DNA from: Cotesia glomerata
Lineage: Eukaryota > Arthropoda > Insecta > Hymenoptera > Braconidae
Assembly (NCBI RefSeq): GCF_020080835.1
Contig: NC_058161.1
Span: forward strand, 13,077,103-13,141,102
Length of the DNA stretch: 64,000 nucleotides
Direction of reading: 5' to 3'
Shown: piece after piece, positions 24,288-36,429 of the stretch
Layout of the letters: each line of letters begins with the position of its first letter
Numbering within the stretch: position 1 is the stretch's first letter
The notes under the pieces: generated by a model
Databases searched by the model: none
What the model saw: the letters and a program-made list of their open reading frames with translations, nothing else
Told to the model about the DNA's origin: nothing
Made by a program: the position numbers and the translations under genes

Positions 24288-24599
24288 TTTTTTTTTTTTT
24301 TTTGTAAATATTCAATATTAATTTTTTTTAAACAATTAATTTATATCATTAATAATAAATAAAAATAATTTATTAATAATTGTTTAAAAAATATTAATGG
24401 TCGCACCCAGTAAATGTCGCGTCTTGTGTTGACTAATACAATAATAACAATAATAACAATAGTAATAATTAAGATTCGAAAATTAAGGGGGTTGGCAAAA
24501 TAGGACTGACTTACCCCAAGAGCACTAATTTTTAAAGTTAGTGCCAAAAAATTCCAAGAAGGGGCGCTAATGGCAAATTCTGCCGCCACTTAGTGAAAG

Positions 24600-25289
24600 G
24601 GATTTAATTATTGACACCCTATTTTATTTTAAATCTTATTTATCTACAATATTAATAACAATTTTTCTATACAAGAATTAAAAAAAATTAATGAGAAAGA
24701 TTAATTAATTAAAATAATAAAGATTAGTATTCTGAAACTCGTAAAATAAACTAGAAGTAAGCACTAAAATTTCCAGATTTTTAATTATTTTTTAAACTAA
24801 TCAAATTAAACTTTTTTTTTAATAAATAAATTAAGTATTAAAAATTAAAAATATCGGATATTTACATTCAACTGAATGGTTATTAATTATAAAATAATTG
24901 GTGTCAATAATTGGTACACAAAATATATGGATCTGATATTGACAGGTGAGTTTATACCAAGCTGTAACCTCTCCAATCAGACTTTACTTATTTCATTTAG
25001 ATCAGATTAATGGTGACAAGTAAGCATTAAGGGTGTCAATAATTGGTCCAACGGTATGTCACTAGTTGGATCAATCGATTTATCAGCCTGTCAATAATTG
25101 GTGTATCCGGATGATTGACTTTGTCCATTGAAATTAATTATTAAACTTGAGAAAATATTATTAAAAAGCATTAATTTTGTTTTTCAAAAGATTAATTAAT
25201 ATAATGTAAAACAAAAAATTGGACAATCTTAATTTAAAATATGTTTAAAAAAATGAAATCCTAACTTTTGTTAAATTGCACTGTATTTT
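24600..25289. repeat. Ly6 to b5 reductase intergenic, old TIR-element remnant
   Basis: Contains several TCAATAATTGG phrases and about 65 bp (25050-25115) that is the inverted counterpart of 12503-12560. Remainder AT-rich with no gene. Confidence 0.5.
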
Positions 25290-26270
25290 CTTAACTATTG
25301 ATGTTTTTAAAGATATAAGCTCATCCCAATGTTACACTCATCAAGAGCTTTCATTTGAGTACCCACATGCATTTTTGATATATTTTTCATTTATACATAT
25401 ATATAATATATATAAATATATACAATATATGAAAAATTGATGAGGGTATTCAAATGAAAGGTCTCGATGAGTGTAACATCAGGATGAGCTTATATTTTTA
25501 AAAATGTCAATAGACCTCAAGATACAAGGTCATTTCTTAATTATTGACATTTTTAAAGATATAAGCTCATCCTGATGTTACACTCATCAAGAGCTTTCAT
25601 TTGAGTACCCACATGCATTTTTGATATATTTTTCATATATACATATATATAATATATATAAATATGTAAAATATATGAAAAATTGATGTGGGTACTCAAA
25701 TGAAAGGTCTTGATGAGTGTAACATTAGGATGAGCTTATAATGTTAAAAATGTCAATATTTCACAAGATACAAGATAATTTCTTAATTATTGACATTTTT
25801 AAAGATATAAGCTCATCCTGATGTTACACTTACCGAGAGCTTTCATTTGAGTACCCACATGCATTTTTGATATATTTTTCATACATACATATATATAAAT
25901 ATATAAAATATATGAAAAATTGATGTGGGTACTCAAATGAAAGGTCTCGATAAGTGTAACATCAGGATGAGCTTATATCTTAAAAAATGTCAATAGTTCA
26001 CAAGATATTTGTTAAAAAATACGCTGTACTTTCTTAACTATTGACATTTTTAAAGATATAAGCTCACCCTGACATTATACTTATCAAGAGCTTCCATTTG
26101 AATACCCACATGCATTTTTAATATATTTTTCATATATACATATATATAATATATATAAATATATAAAATATATGAAAAATTGATGTGGGTACTCAAATGA
26201 AAGGTCTCGATAAGTGTAACGTCAGAATGAGCTTATATCTTTAAAAATGTCAATAGTTCACATATCTTAA
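25290..26270. repeat. 246-bp palindromic-monomer array, copy 2
   Basis: Four monomers of the same family as 13535-15050 and 45170-47505, recognised by AAGCTCATCC, GAGTACCCACATGCATTTTT and GTGGGTACTCAAATGAAAGG. It ends about 165 bp from the b5 reductase stop codon. Confidence 0.88.
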
Positions 26271-26434
26271 TTTAAAATCTGTTTAAATGTCTCTTAATAA
26301 TAATTAATTGAACAATTTACAATATTTTACAAAAATTTTTAATATTTTAAATGGACTATTAATACTAATCAACAATTTCCAATTAAGATAAAAATAAATT
26401 AGAAATATATAAATGACAGTAAAATTTATTAAAA

Positions 26435-29400
26435 TTAATAAGCAAATCTGAGTTTGGGATCATAACCAAGTTTATCGAGGTTAGGAGTACAGGCGAAATT
26501 GATCATAGGTGGGGGGCCACACATCAGAACAATAGTATCATCTGCTGGAGGGAACATATGTTCCTTGATCATGTCCGCGTTGATGTGCCCCGTGGAGTAC
26601 TTCCAGGTGTCTCTGGCTGAGTCGAGAGTGTACCAGAGCTTGAACTGTTCCGGGTAGTCCTTGAGAACCTGTTCCAGTTCCTCGCGCAGCAAGATGTCCT
26701 TTTCCGTTTGATTCGCGAAGAGCAAAGAGACTTTGGTTGAGTCTTGCGGGTCTTTGCAGATCGCTCGGATCAATTGCAGCATTGGAGTTATTCCAGTTCC
26801 TCCGGCGATCATCACAACCTGGAAATTAAAAAAGTGAGCAGTGAAGTCGATTAGGAATTTTATAAGGAGTAAATGAAAAAAAAATTTTTGAAAATCGGGC
26901 AAGTAGGAGCTGAGATATGGACAATTTTGAAATCCGTACATTGTTCTGTACGGATGTACGTATTGTAATTTTCTCGTTAATTTTGAGTAATTCTAATGTA
27001 CAAAAGCAATTTTCTTGTTAAGTTAAGGATTTTGAGTCGACTGAGATGGCTTTCAAGTTAATTTGAAACATCAAAATTAACTTAAGGACCGAAATTTTGA
27101 AAATTTTTCCTAAAATCCGAATTAAAAATTTTTTATCTAAAATTGTGACTAATATTCCAATTTATTTATCTTAGTGTATAATTTGCCGGTAAAAAAATTA
27201 TTTTAAATCGGGTGAGTTGGAGCCGAGATATAACGAAGTCGTACATTAGTACATTTTTTAGTACGGATGTACGGATCATTGATTTCTCGGTAAATTTAAA
27301 TAATTTCAATGTACAGAAGCATTATTATTGTCAATTCAAGTATTTTGAGTTAACTGAGATGGTTTTTAAGTAAATTAGAAGCTTCAAAATTAAATTACCG
27401 ACAAAATTTTGAAAAGTTAACAGTGTGTGCTACTAAGAATTTTATAAGGAGTAGATAGAAAAAAAAATTTTGAAAATCGGTTCAATAGGAGCTGAGATAT
27501 GGACAATTTGGAAATCCGTACATTGTTCTGTACGGATGTACGGATTGTAATTTTCGGGTTAAATTGAAGTAATTTCAATGTGCGAAAGCACTTTTCTTAT
27601 TAATTCAAGTATTCTGAGTCGACTGAGATGGTTTTCAAGTTAATAAGAAGCTTTAAAATTAAGATAAAAACCAAAAAAAAGTTATTTTTAATAAAAAAAA
27701 TTACCTTTTTAACATGGTATTGACTAGGAGGTTCCTTTCTAAGCAACCTGATAGCAAAGTTGCCCTTTCCATGATAAACAAGCCTGCCCGAAGGTCCCTT
27801 GAAGTCAATAGTGTCTCCAATTTTCATCGCCTCCAAGTACTGGCTCATCTTTCCGCCCTCGGGGAACTTCGGGTGGACATTCTTGAAATAAACCTGAAAC
27901 AAAGCAAGATTAGCATCCAAAGAACTGAACCAGGATTAATCTAGAGGAGAGACAAGCTTTAGCTTTAGAGACTGACCTTGACAACCAGGTCGACGAATCC
28001 AAGGTCGTCATCGCTGGACACCGGAGTGTAGGCTCGGATCACCAGCTCCCCGTTGACCTGGCAGTTCAGATGGACGTGCTGGCCTATGGGCAGTCCCAGG
28101 ACGTGGCTGCTAGAGGGCAGCCCGAACCTGAACCTCCTGGTGTCGTGGCTGATTACTTGTTTCTCGATCAACGGCAGGCTGTATTTTTTCAGTGGGTCTT
28201 CTAGCAGGACTGGAGCTCGCTTCTTTCTTCGGATTAGGTAATGAATTGTTACTCCTATTATCAAGGTTCCTACTGCTCCCACCACTGCTAGTACCTGGAA
28301 GTAAAAAATTGAATTTATTGGTAAGTTGGATAAATTTTTTTTTATTAAAAAAATTTTTTGTTTTTAATTTTCTATTTGGTAAAAAAAAAAATTTTTTTTT
28401 TTTCAAGTAAGCTTGTAATTTTTTAATGAAATTAAAAAAAATTTTTTTTTCATGAAAAAATTCTAAATTCTTAAAAAATGAAATTTTTTTTTTATTTAAA
28501 AAAAAATCTTTTATTAAAAAAAAAATGAAATTTTTTTTTTATTTAAAAAAAAATCTTTTATTAAAAAAAAAATAAAATTTTTTTTTTAAGTAAGCTTGTA
28601 ATTTTTTAATGCAATTAAAAAAAATTTTTTTTTTTTTCAAGTAAGCTTATATTTTTTAATGAAATTAATAAATTTTTTTTTCATGAAAAAATTCTATATT
28701 TTTAAAAAATGAAATTTTTTATTTATAAAAAAATTTCTTTTATTAAAAAAAAATTTTTTTTTTAGTTTTCTTTTTATTAAAAACAAAATTTTTTTTTTTT
28801 TTTTTCAAGTAAGCTTGTAATTTTTTAATGAAATTAAAAAAAAAATGTTTTTTTCATGAAAAATTTCTATATTTTAAAAAAATGAAATTTTTTTATTTAA
28901 AAAAATAATTCTTTTATTAAAAAAAAAATTTTTTTTTTAAGTAAGCTTGTAATTTTTTAATGCAATTAAAAAAAATTTTTTTTTTTCAAGTAAGCTTATA
29001 TTTTTTAATGAAATTAATAAATTTTTTTCATGAAAAATTCTATATTTTTAAAAATGAAATTTTTATTTATAAAAAATTTCTTTTATTAAAAAAAAATTTC
29101 GTTTTTTTTTTTAAGTAAGCTTGTAATTTTTTAATGCAATTAAAAAAAAATTTTTTTTTTAGTTTTCTTTTTATTAAAAACAAAATTTTTTTTTTTTTTT
29201 TCAAGTAAGCTTGTAATTTTTTAATGAAATTAAAAAAAAAATTTTTTTTCGTGAAAAATTTCTATATTTTAAAAAAATGAAATTTTTTTATTTAAAAAAA
29301 AAATTCTTTTATTAAAAAAAAAAAATTTTTTTTTTTTTAAGTGAGCTTGTAATTTTTTTAATGAAATTTAAAAAAAATTTTTTTTTTTTGGAAAATTTTT

Positions 29401-29718
29401 ATATTTTTTCAAGTTTACATTTTTTTTAAAAATTTAATTAAAAAAAAAAAATTTCATGTAAAAATTTGAATGTTTTTTAATTAAGCTTGTAATTTTTCAA
29501 GTTACTTAAAAAAAATTGTTGTTTTTATTAAAAATTGCATTTTTAATTAATCAAAATTTGTCAATTTTTTTGACATATTTTTTTTGTTAAAAAAAATTAT
29601 CAAATTAATTCTTATTATAATCTTGCATAATAGCCACACTCTTCATTCTAATGATTAATAATTATAATTAATAATCTAAAACAAAATTTAAAAGAAAACT
29701 TACACGTGCATTGATCAT
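26435..29718 (-). CDS. NADH-cytochrome b5 reductase, membrane-anchored
   Basis: FAD enzyme that passes electrons from NADH to cytochrome b5 for lipid desaturation, sterol synthesis and haem-protein reduction, at the ER or outer mitochondrial membrane. Exons 29718-29704, 28294-27977, 27893-27705 and 26818-26435 all join in phase 0 and give 301 aa, the same length as human CYB5R3. Seen in order: a short N-terminal membrane segment (VLAVVGAVGTLIIGVTIHYLI) followed by basic RRKKR; the FAD-binding RAYTPVSSDDD; the GGKMSQYLEAMKIGD and KGPSGRLVYHGKG blocks; the NADH-binding GGTGITPMLQLIR; and CGPPPMINFACTPNLDKLG near the end. An AATAAA (TTTATT on +) lies just after the stop. An alternative first exon is listed separately. 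The first intron is a long A/T-tract array and the last holds a tandem repeat of about 300 bp. Confidence 0.93.
26860..27690. repeat. Repeat of about 300 bp in b5 reductase last intron
   Basis: Phrases AGGAGCTGAGATATGGACAA and CCGTACATTGTTCTGTACGG recur at about 26930, 27238 (diverged) and 27514. The short CGTACA...TGTACG inverted core also appears in the 42490-43130 repeat. Confidence 0.65.
28310..29610. repeat. A/T-tract tandem array in b5 reductase first intron
   Basis: Imperfect repeats of CAAGTAAGCTTGTAATTTTT separated by long A and T runs. Sequence and assembly of such tracts are error-prone. Confidence 0.7.
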
Positions 29719-29719
29719 A

Positions 29720-30990
29720 TTTCACTTTTTTCGCAATTCCAAAAATGACAATTAAAATAAAACTATTGTCATGAATATCGATAGCAAAAAAGTACTTTTT
29801 TTCTTAACTATTTTAATATTAAATTAAATTAAATTGATTTAAATTAAATAAATATTTTTTAATTTTTTCAGGCTCCAGATAAATTGATTTTTGTCACTTG
29901 TCGGGCGACACGCAAATGAGGTTAGGAGCTAGAATAATAATAAAATTATCTATCTAGCGCGTCTGCGTTAAATTCGCACTTTATTACTAATACTGGACTG
30001 TAGAAAATTTTCGGCAAGTGGTAAGTACTTTTTTATTTTTTTTATTTTAAATATAAATATATATCTAGACTATTATATTTTCTATTTATATTTTATACCT
30101 GTATTTTTAATTATAAAGTCAGTTGATAACTGTCAATTTTTTATTTTATAACTTTTAGAAATTTTTTAATAAATTGCAAAAAAAAAATTCAATTTTTTAT
30201 ATAGAAATTTAATTTCATAATTTTTTTTTTTTTAATTTTCACGTTGAATTTTTTTATTAAATTTCTTACAATAATTTTATTTTTAATAAAATTTTTGAAA
30301 AATTTCTAATGTACAATTTTTATTTTTATTTTAATAAATTAATTTTGTTTTTTCTTTAGAATAAAAAATTAATTTTTTTACTCTAAATAAAATGTAATTT
30401 TATTAAAAATTAAATAATTATTATATTTTATTAAAAATAATAATAAAATTACCTGCAAGTCCATGATGGGTTATGTTCTATATATTGTTATGGCGTCGTT
30501 AATTTTTATCTATAAAAGTATATATATAGTACACGACGCACGCTCTTTAAAGACACTTAAAAATTTTTTGTCTAAAAAATTTATTATGATATTATTAAAA
30601 GAATTTAAAAAAAAATAAAAAAACTTTTTTTTGTAAGTATAAAATATATATTAAATAAAATATTACTGGTAAGAATTTTCAGAATTTTCTATGTATAGTT
30701 AACATAGTTAACATAATTATGAAGATTATGAAGTAGTCATTAATATATATATTGTAATATTATGATAAATTATATATCAGCCGTCTGATTTTTTGTAGTG
30801 AGATAACATTTTTTTTTTTTATCGTTATATAAGTGTAATTATACATTTATGGATGATGTTGAAGTTTTTAATTTTTTTTATAGATTCTTATACTATTTTT
30901 CTATAAATTTTTTATTAGTTTTTATTAATATTGTCGGATTTTTATTAAAAAAAAAAATTTTGTTAATTTAATAAAAAAATATTTTTTTTA
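29720..30990. other. b5 reductase upstream region
   Basis: AT-rich apart from 29900-30025, which has GTCGGGCGACACGC, TAGCGCGTCTGCG and a plus-strand GTAAGT donor (about 30022) that could belong to an unseen 5' exon. The alternative minus-strand first exon sits at 30453-30464. Confidence 0.35.
30453..30464 (-). CDS. Alternative first coding exon of cytochrome b5 reductase
   Basis: On the minus strand, ATG GAC TTG CAG runs straight into GTAATT. It ends in phase 0 and would join the 28294 acceptor to give MDLQ-VLAVVGAV in place of MINAR-VLAVVGAV, for a 300-aa product. Both starts keep the membrane anchor, so the change affects only the extreme N terminus and the promoter used. Very short exons arise easily by chance, so confidence is modest. 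Confidence 0.45.
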
Positions 30991-31204
30991 AAATTGGAGG
31001 AAGAAATAATAAAAATGGCGATAGCTCCTAAAATTATTTTAATGATTTTAGAAGAAAATTATAAGGCTAAAATTGTAGCTTAGAAAATTTCCTATAAAAA
31101 AACGTTTTTATATTATGGAGCTATTTTCAATATTTTAGGAGACATATTAATTTAAATAGTAACTAGATAATAAAAAATTAATAATTATCTAATTACTAAA
31201 AAAA

Positions 31205-32775
31205 AAAAAAGTAAGCCATTCGGCTCCGCCCGAGATGGAAGGTAGATTTCAATTTTTTGTAATTATAAATAATTATAAAAAAAATTTGTCGAATAATTAT
31301 TATTTAAACTTTTATTAATGAAAGTATAGTTTCTTTTAATTATTTTCAAATCGAACCATCGTATGTTTTCATATTTTTCGTCATTTTTGTGTGTCAATAT
31401 CCTGTTACGTGAATGTGGAACGCTTCACGTAATAATTACCGTAACTCCTATTCTTTCCCGCTTCACAGCATTATTTATATTTGTAAAAAATTCTTGCCGT
31501 AAGATGGACGGTGTGGCTTAATGTATATAGAATAAGCGAAAGGAAATTTAGTATAGACCGGATAGCTCAAATGGTAGAGTAGCCGACATGTCTTCGGAAG
31601 GTTCTGGGTTCGAATCCCAGTCCGAGCTATCTAATCATTTTTTTCTCGCATATTCTATAAACTCACATTAAGATGATCCTTTCCACATTCCTTTCTCAAT
31701 CCTTTCCTACCAATATCCTGTTACGTGAATGTGGAACGCTTCACGTAATAATTACCGTAACTCCTATTCTTTCCCGCTTCACAGCATTATTTATAGTTGT
31801 AAAAAAATGTGGAACGCTTCACGATTTTGCGTGTCATCCTTCACTTTAAAGTGAAAGTTTTAAAATTGAGCTATCGTTTTTCAATCAAAAGTTGTTCAGA
31901 AGTAAAATTACAAAAATCACAATTTTTATAATTTTTGTAATTTTAATAATTTTTTTGAGGTGAATAACTTCGATAAAATAACTAATAATTGTCAAAAAGT
32001 TAACGTTGTATACGTCAAATTAGAAGTAATTTTGTAAGCTTTTATATGAATTTATCAAAAATCAGCTATCTTTTTGCTATTAAAAGTTATACATAAATAA
32101 AGTCACCAGAAACGTAATTTTTATTATTTTGATCATTTTGAAGAGCTACTATTTCTAAACTAAACGAAGGATTTCACTCATTTTAATGCTCATGCAAGCT
32201 AATTGTGTAAAGAATTTGCATACTAAATTTCATTAGGATCTGTTGAGAATTCTCAACAGAATAACATTCATAAGTCGGTTGCACTATACATTGCCTGAAA
32301 ATGGTTCAATCGAACTCTTAACTTTGATAAAATAACTAAAAATGGTCAAAATGTCAGTGTTATATACGTCAAATTAAAGGTAATTTCATGAGCTTTCACA
32401 TGAATTTGTCACAAATTAAGTATCTCTTTTCAATCAAAAGTTATACATCAATGAAGTCACCGAAAACGTGATTTTCACTATTTTGATAATTTTAAAGAGC
32501 TGCCATTTCTAAACTTATTGATGGATTTCACTCATCTTCGAACTCATCCAAGGTTATTATCTATAGAATATGTGTAACAAATTTCATCTAGATCCGTCAA
32601 GAACTGTAGACACAATCGCGGCAACATCCTGCGTTATATTACATACATATATAAATTTTTTAACTAACGTTATATTTGAGCTTTACTCGACTAGTTAAGA
32701 GATATTACGACAAAATTCCGAGTAAATTCCAACATGAGGACCAATGCAAAAGATTGATTTCTATGAAATCTACCT
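31205..32775 (+). mobile_element. Second copy of the 990-2075 element family
   Basis: Starts GCCATTCGGCTCCGCCCGAG...GGTAGATTTC and ends GAAATCTACCTAAAA. Internal blocks TCATCTTCGAAC, TAGATCCGTCAAGAACTGT and GCGTTATATTACATA match 1730-1850. A SINE is nested at 31491-31710. Confidence 0.6.
31491..31710 (+). mobile_element. tRNA-derived SINE between 96-bp direct repeats
   Basis: Head GCCGTAAGATGGACGG, tRNA-like GGATAGCTCAAATGGTAGAGT and GGTTCGAATCC. Flanked by near-identical 96-bp direct repeats at 31395-31490 and 31711-31806, each starting CAATATCCTGTTACGTGAAT. Anticodon-loop position 33 is not T and the acceptor stem is poor. Confidence 0.7.
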
Positions 32776-34498
32776 AAAAAATGGCTATAACTCCTAAAAT
32801 AATGAGTTTAGGGAAAATTTATAGGAACTATAAAAGTAGCCATAACTCCTAAAATATTGATTTTAGGAAAAAATCATAAGAGACCAAAATTGTAGCTTAG
32901 AAAATTTCCTATCAATGATGTTTGTATATTATGAGGCTTTTTTTAATATTTTAGGAGATATAGAAACTTTAGTAGTTCCTATAGTGAGAAATGAAAAAAT
33001 TATGATCTATGTACTATAAAGTAGATCATAACTCCTAAAATATTGAATTTAGAAAAAAATCATAAGAATCCAAAATTGTAGCTTAGAAAATTTCCTATTG
33101 ATAATGTTTGTGTTATACAGGTCTAACTTTGATACTTTAGGAGATATAGCCACTTTTGTAGTTCCGACAAAATGAAAAATGAAAAATCAATTCCTATTAA
33201 TTATTTAGGTACTATAGAAGTGGCTATAACTCTTGAAATATTAATTTTAGGAAAAAATCTAAAGAGATTAAAATTGTAGCTTAGGAAATTTTCTTTAATA
33301 AATGTTCCTATACCTAAGGTCTATTTTCAATATTTTAGGAGATATAGGAACTTTAGGAGAGACTAGGAAGTAGAATATTAAAAATTATTGTTTAGGAACT
33401 ATAAAAGTGGCTATAACTCCTAAAATAATGAGTTTAGGGAAAATTTATAGGAACTATAAAAGTAGATCATAACTCCTAAAATATTGATTTTAGGAAAAAA
33501 TCATAAGAGACCAAAATTGTAGCTTAGAAAATTTCCTATCAATGATGTTTGTATATTATGAGGCTTTTTTTAATATTTTAGGAGATATAGAAACTTTAGT
33601 AGTTCCTATAGTGAGAAATGAAAAAATTATGATCTATGTACTATAAAGTAGATCATAACTCCTAAAATATTGAATTTAGAACAAAATCATAAGAATCCAA
33701 AATTGTAGCTTAGAAAATTTCCTATTGATAATGTTTGTGTTTTACAGGTCTAACTTTGATACTTTAGGAGATATAGCCACTTTTGTAGTTCCGACAAAAT
33801 GAAAAATGAAAAATCAATTCCTATTAATTATTTAGGTACTATAGAAGTGGCTATAACTCTTGAAATATTAATTTTAGGAAAAAATCTTAAGAGATTAAAA
33901 TTGTAGCTTAGTAAATTTTCTTCAATAAACGTTCCTATACCTAAGGTCTATTTTCAATATTTTAGGAGATATAGGAACTTTAGGAGAGACTAGGAAGTAG
34001 AATATTAAAAATTATTGTTTAGGAACTATAAAAGTGGCTATAACTCCTAAAATATTGATTTTAGGAAAAATTCATAAGGTCTATTTTCAATATTTTAAGA
34101 GATGTAGTTACTTGAAGAGTAAATAAGTAATAAAAAGTAAAAAATTATAATTTAGGTCCAAGAAAAATTAATATAACTCTTAAATTATTGATTTTAGGAA
34201 AAAATTATAATAATTAAAAATTCTAGCAAAAAAATAATAATAAAAATTCTAGTAAAAAATATTAATTAAAATTATTATTTTAAAAATTCCAGTAAAAAAT
34301 TATTTTTATTATAAAAAATTATTATTATAAAAAATTATTATTATTTTTAAAATTCTAGTAAAAAAATAATAATTAAAATTCTAGTAAAAAAAAGTTTTTG
34401 TACTACATGGCTATTTTCAATATTTTAGGAGATATATTTAATTTAGTAGATAAAAAATTTATTTTTAAATAAATTTTAAATTTGAATTTCTTTCCCGC

Positions 34499-34664
34499 GT
34501 TTTTATCCCACCAGGTAACGCTGCGTGTAAAAGTCCTTAACATCTTTCAACTGCGCATGCGCCAACCGCAAATTGCAAATGGCGACTCTTGATTCAAGGC
34601 AACAAGGAATACTAAATTAAAAAACAGTTATTAATTAAATAATAATTAATTAAATATGTAAATA
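34499..34664 (+). promoter_or_regulatory. TMEM60 promoter and leader
   Basis: GC-richer island in very AT-rich DNA. It holds CCCGCG, CTGCGCATGCGCCA at about 34551-34564 (a perfect NRF-1/erect-wing-type palindrome) and GGCGAC. The leader has an upstream ORF of 13 codons (34579-34620) and a start-stop ATGTAA (34656-34661) three bases before the TMEM60 ATG. Confidence 0.6.
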
Positions 34665-35126
34665 ATGGCAGTGTTACATCGCGCATTATTTACCTGGTTT
34701 GAATTATTAATATTTCTCATTCTTCTGGTACTAAGACTGGACCAGCGAATATTATGGAACTGGTTCATTGTTTTCATCCCAATGTGGCTGTACGACACCT
34801 TTTTACTGATCTACATCATTTTCAACATGGTGTCGCACTGCAAGAATAATCATAACAGCACCAATTGTTTGAGACGCAAGGTAGTTTATTTTTTTATGAT
34901 TGAGGATGTCAATTTGAAATTTGTTATTGATTTTTATTTTATTTTTTAGGGATGGCACATGTTGGCGGTCTTGCTGAAATTAAGCGTCCAAATTCTTATC
35001 TGCTTGAAATTGGAGGCGCCTTATCTGTATCTTCCTGCTAAAGCTGTTCTTAGTCCGTTTTGGGTCCTTTTACCTGCGTTGACTATTGATGTTTTTTTTC
35101 ATTTAATTCAACATTCCAGATATTGA
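34665..35126 (+). CDS. Tmem60: TMEM60 family four-span membrane protein
   Basis: Two exons, 34665-34880 and 34950-35126, joined in phase 0 by a 69-bp intron, give 130 aa; vertebrate TMEM60 is about 133 aa. The sequence follows the family closely: an N-terminal helix (LLIFLILLVLRLDQRILWNWF), IFIP/VFIPMWLYDT as the second helix, a polar Cys/Lys/Asn loop, then RRKGWHMLAVLLKLSVQILICLKLE and a last hydrophobic segment rich in Leu, Ala and Phe. Function is unknown in the family. The promoter carries a perfect NRF-1-type palindrome and the leader has two upstream AUGs (both listed). Short-unit tandem A-rich repeats follow the gene directly. Confidence 0.88.
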
Positions 35127-35159
35127 GAATTTTTTTTTTAATATAGGTAATTTTTTTTT

Positions 35160-35640
35160 TTTACTCTTAATTTAAGACAAATTTCAAGACAAAAAATAAG
35201 ACTAAATTTAAGACAAAAAATAAGACTAAATTTAAGACAAAAAATAAGACTAAATTTAAGACAAAAAATAAGACTAAATTTAAGGTAAAATTTAAGACAA
35301 AATTCAAGATGAAAGGTAAGTCAAAATTTATGAAAAAAAAAAAAAGAAAATTTAAGACAAAATTAAGTTAAATTTTGTCTTAATTTTTAAGACCAAATTT
35401 GAGAAAGAAAAAAAAAGACAAAAAATAAGTTAAAATTCAAGACAAAAAATAAGTTAAAATTCAAGACAAAATTTTGTCTTAATTCTAAGGATGAAATGTA
35501 AGAAAAAAAATTAGGCAAAATTTAAAATAAAATTTAAGACACAATTAACTTTAAGTTTGTCTTTAAACTTGAGACGAAATTTGAGGGGAAAAAAAAAAGA
35601 TAGAATTTAAAAACAAAATTCAAGAGAAAAAAAAAAGACA
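35160..35640. repeat. Short-unit AAGACAAAAAATAAGACTAAATTT repeats
   Basis: Runs of a unit of about 24 bp based on TTAAGACAAAAAATAAGAC, degrading to the right. Directly downstream of TMEM60 and possibly in its 3' UTR. Confidence 0.7.
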
Positions 35641-36204
35641 CAATCTGACGAAAAATAGGAACGTTATCTTTTTTTTTTTCACGATAAAATCTCTTGTAAT
35701 TTTCAAGTTAGCAGGCATCTGATAAATTTTTGCAACTATAACAAATTCAAGTAATTTGGTTCAGTAGAGCTCGAGAAATCGTGGGTATCTTTTTAAAAAA
35801 AAACGTTTTTCTGAAAATAATTTGAATTTTCTAAAATCCTGCTAAAGACATATTCTTAAAGGGTTGACCCTCGCGGTTTTTGAAATACCGTAAATTTTTG
35901 GTATTAATGCGTTTACCATAAATTAACCGTTATAATTCTGAAATAATACGGTATTTCTGTGGTTATTTTGGTCAGTTTTTTTACTATAGTTATACGGCAT
36001 TTCTACCGTACTTTTGCTGCAAAGTTCAGAAATAATACGATAAAATTACCGTAAAACTCTAGAACTTTTATCGTAAAAAATTTATGTATTAACTATAATA
36101 TTACCATAATTTTACAATAATAAAATGGTATTTCTACGGTAAAAATACCAAAGATATACTGCAATTTTACCGCGTTTATACTGATATAATTAAAGATATA
36201 ATGC

Positions 36205-36356
36205 TTTCTACCGTAAGATGGGCGATTGTGTTCATTACTCGGTGAGTTTTATTAGGTGACTGAGTAAATAGATACGGATAGTGTCTCTGATAGCTCAACT
36301 GGTAGAGCCTTCGGCGCGTAACTAGATGATCCGGGTTCGAATCCTAGTCTGGACTA
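36205..36356 (+). mobile_element. tRNA-derived SINE
   Basis: Head ACCGTAAGATGGGCG, then GATAGCTCAACTGGTAGAGCC and GGTTCGAATCC, ending AGTCTGGACT. Same family as 12660-12932. Confidence 0.6.
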
Positions 36357-36429
36357 AAAAAAATGATAATAATAATAATAAAATCAAAGAAATTAATTTA
36401 TCAACCTCTTAAAAATTATTCATGATAAT

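Larger units (their letters stand above)
30990..34440. repeat. Tandem family with ATAACTCCTAAAATATT ends
   Basis: Units begin ATAACTCCTAAAATATT and end AATATTTTAGGAGATAT, its inverted counterpart. 32830-33400 is repeated almost unchanged at 33465-34010, a higher-order period of about 620 bp. Single copies occur at 56920-57230 and 58300-58425. The 31205-32775 segment is an insertion of another family. Confidence 0.8.
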
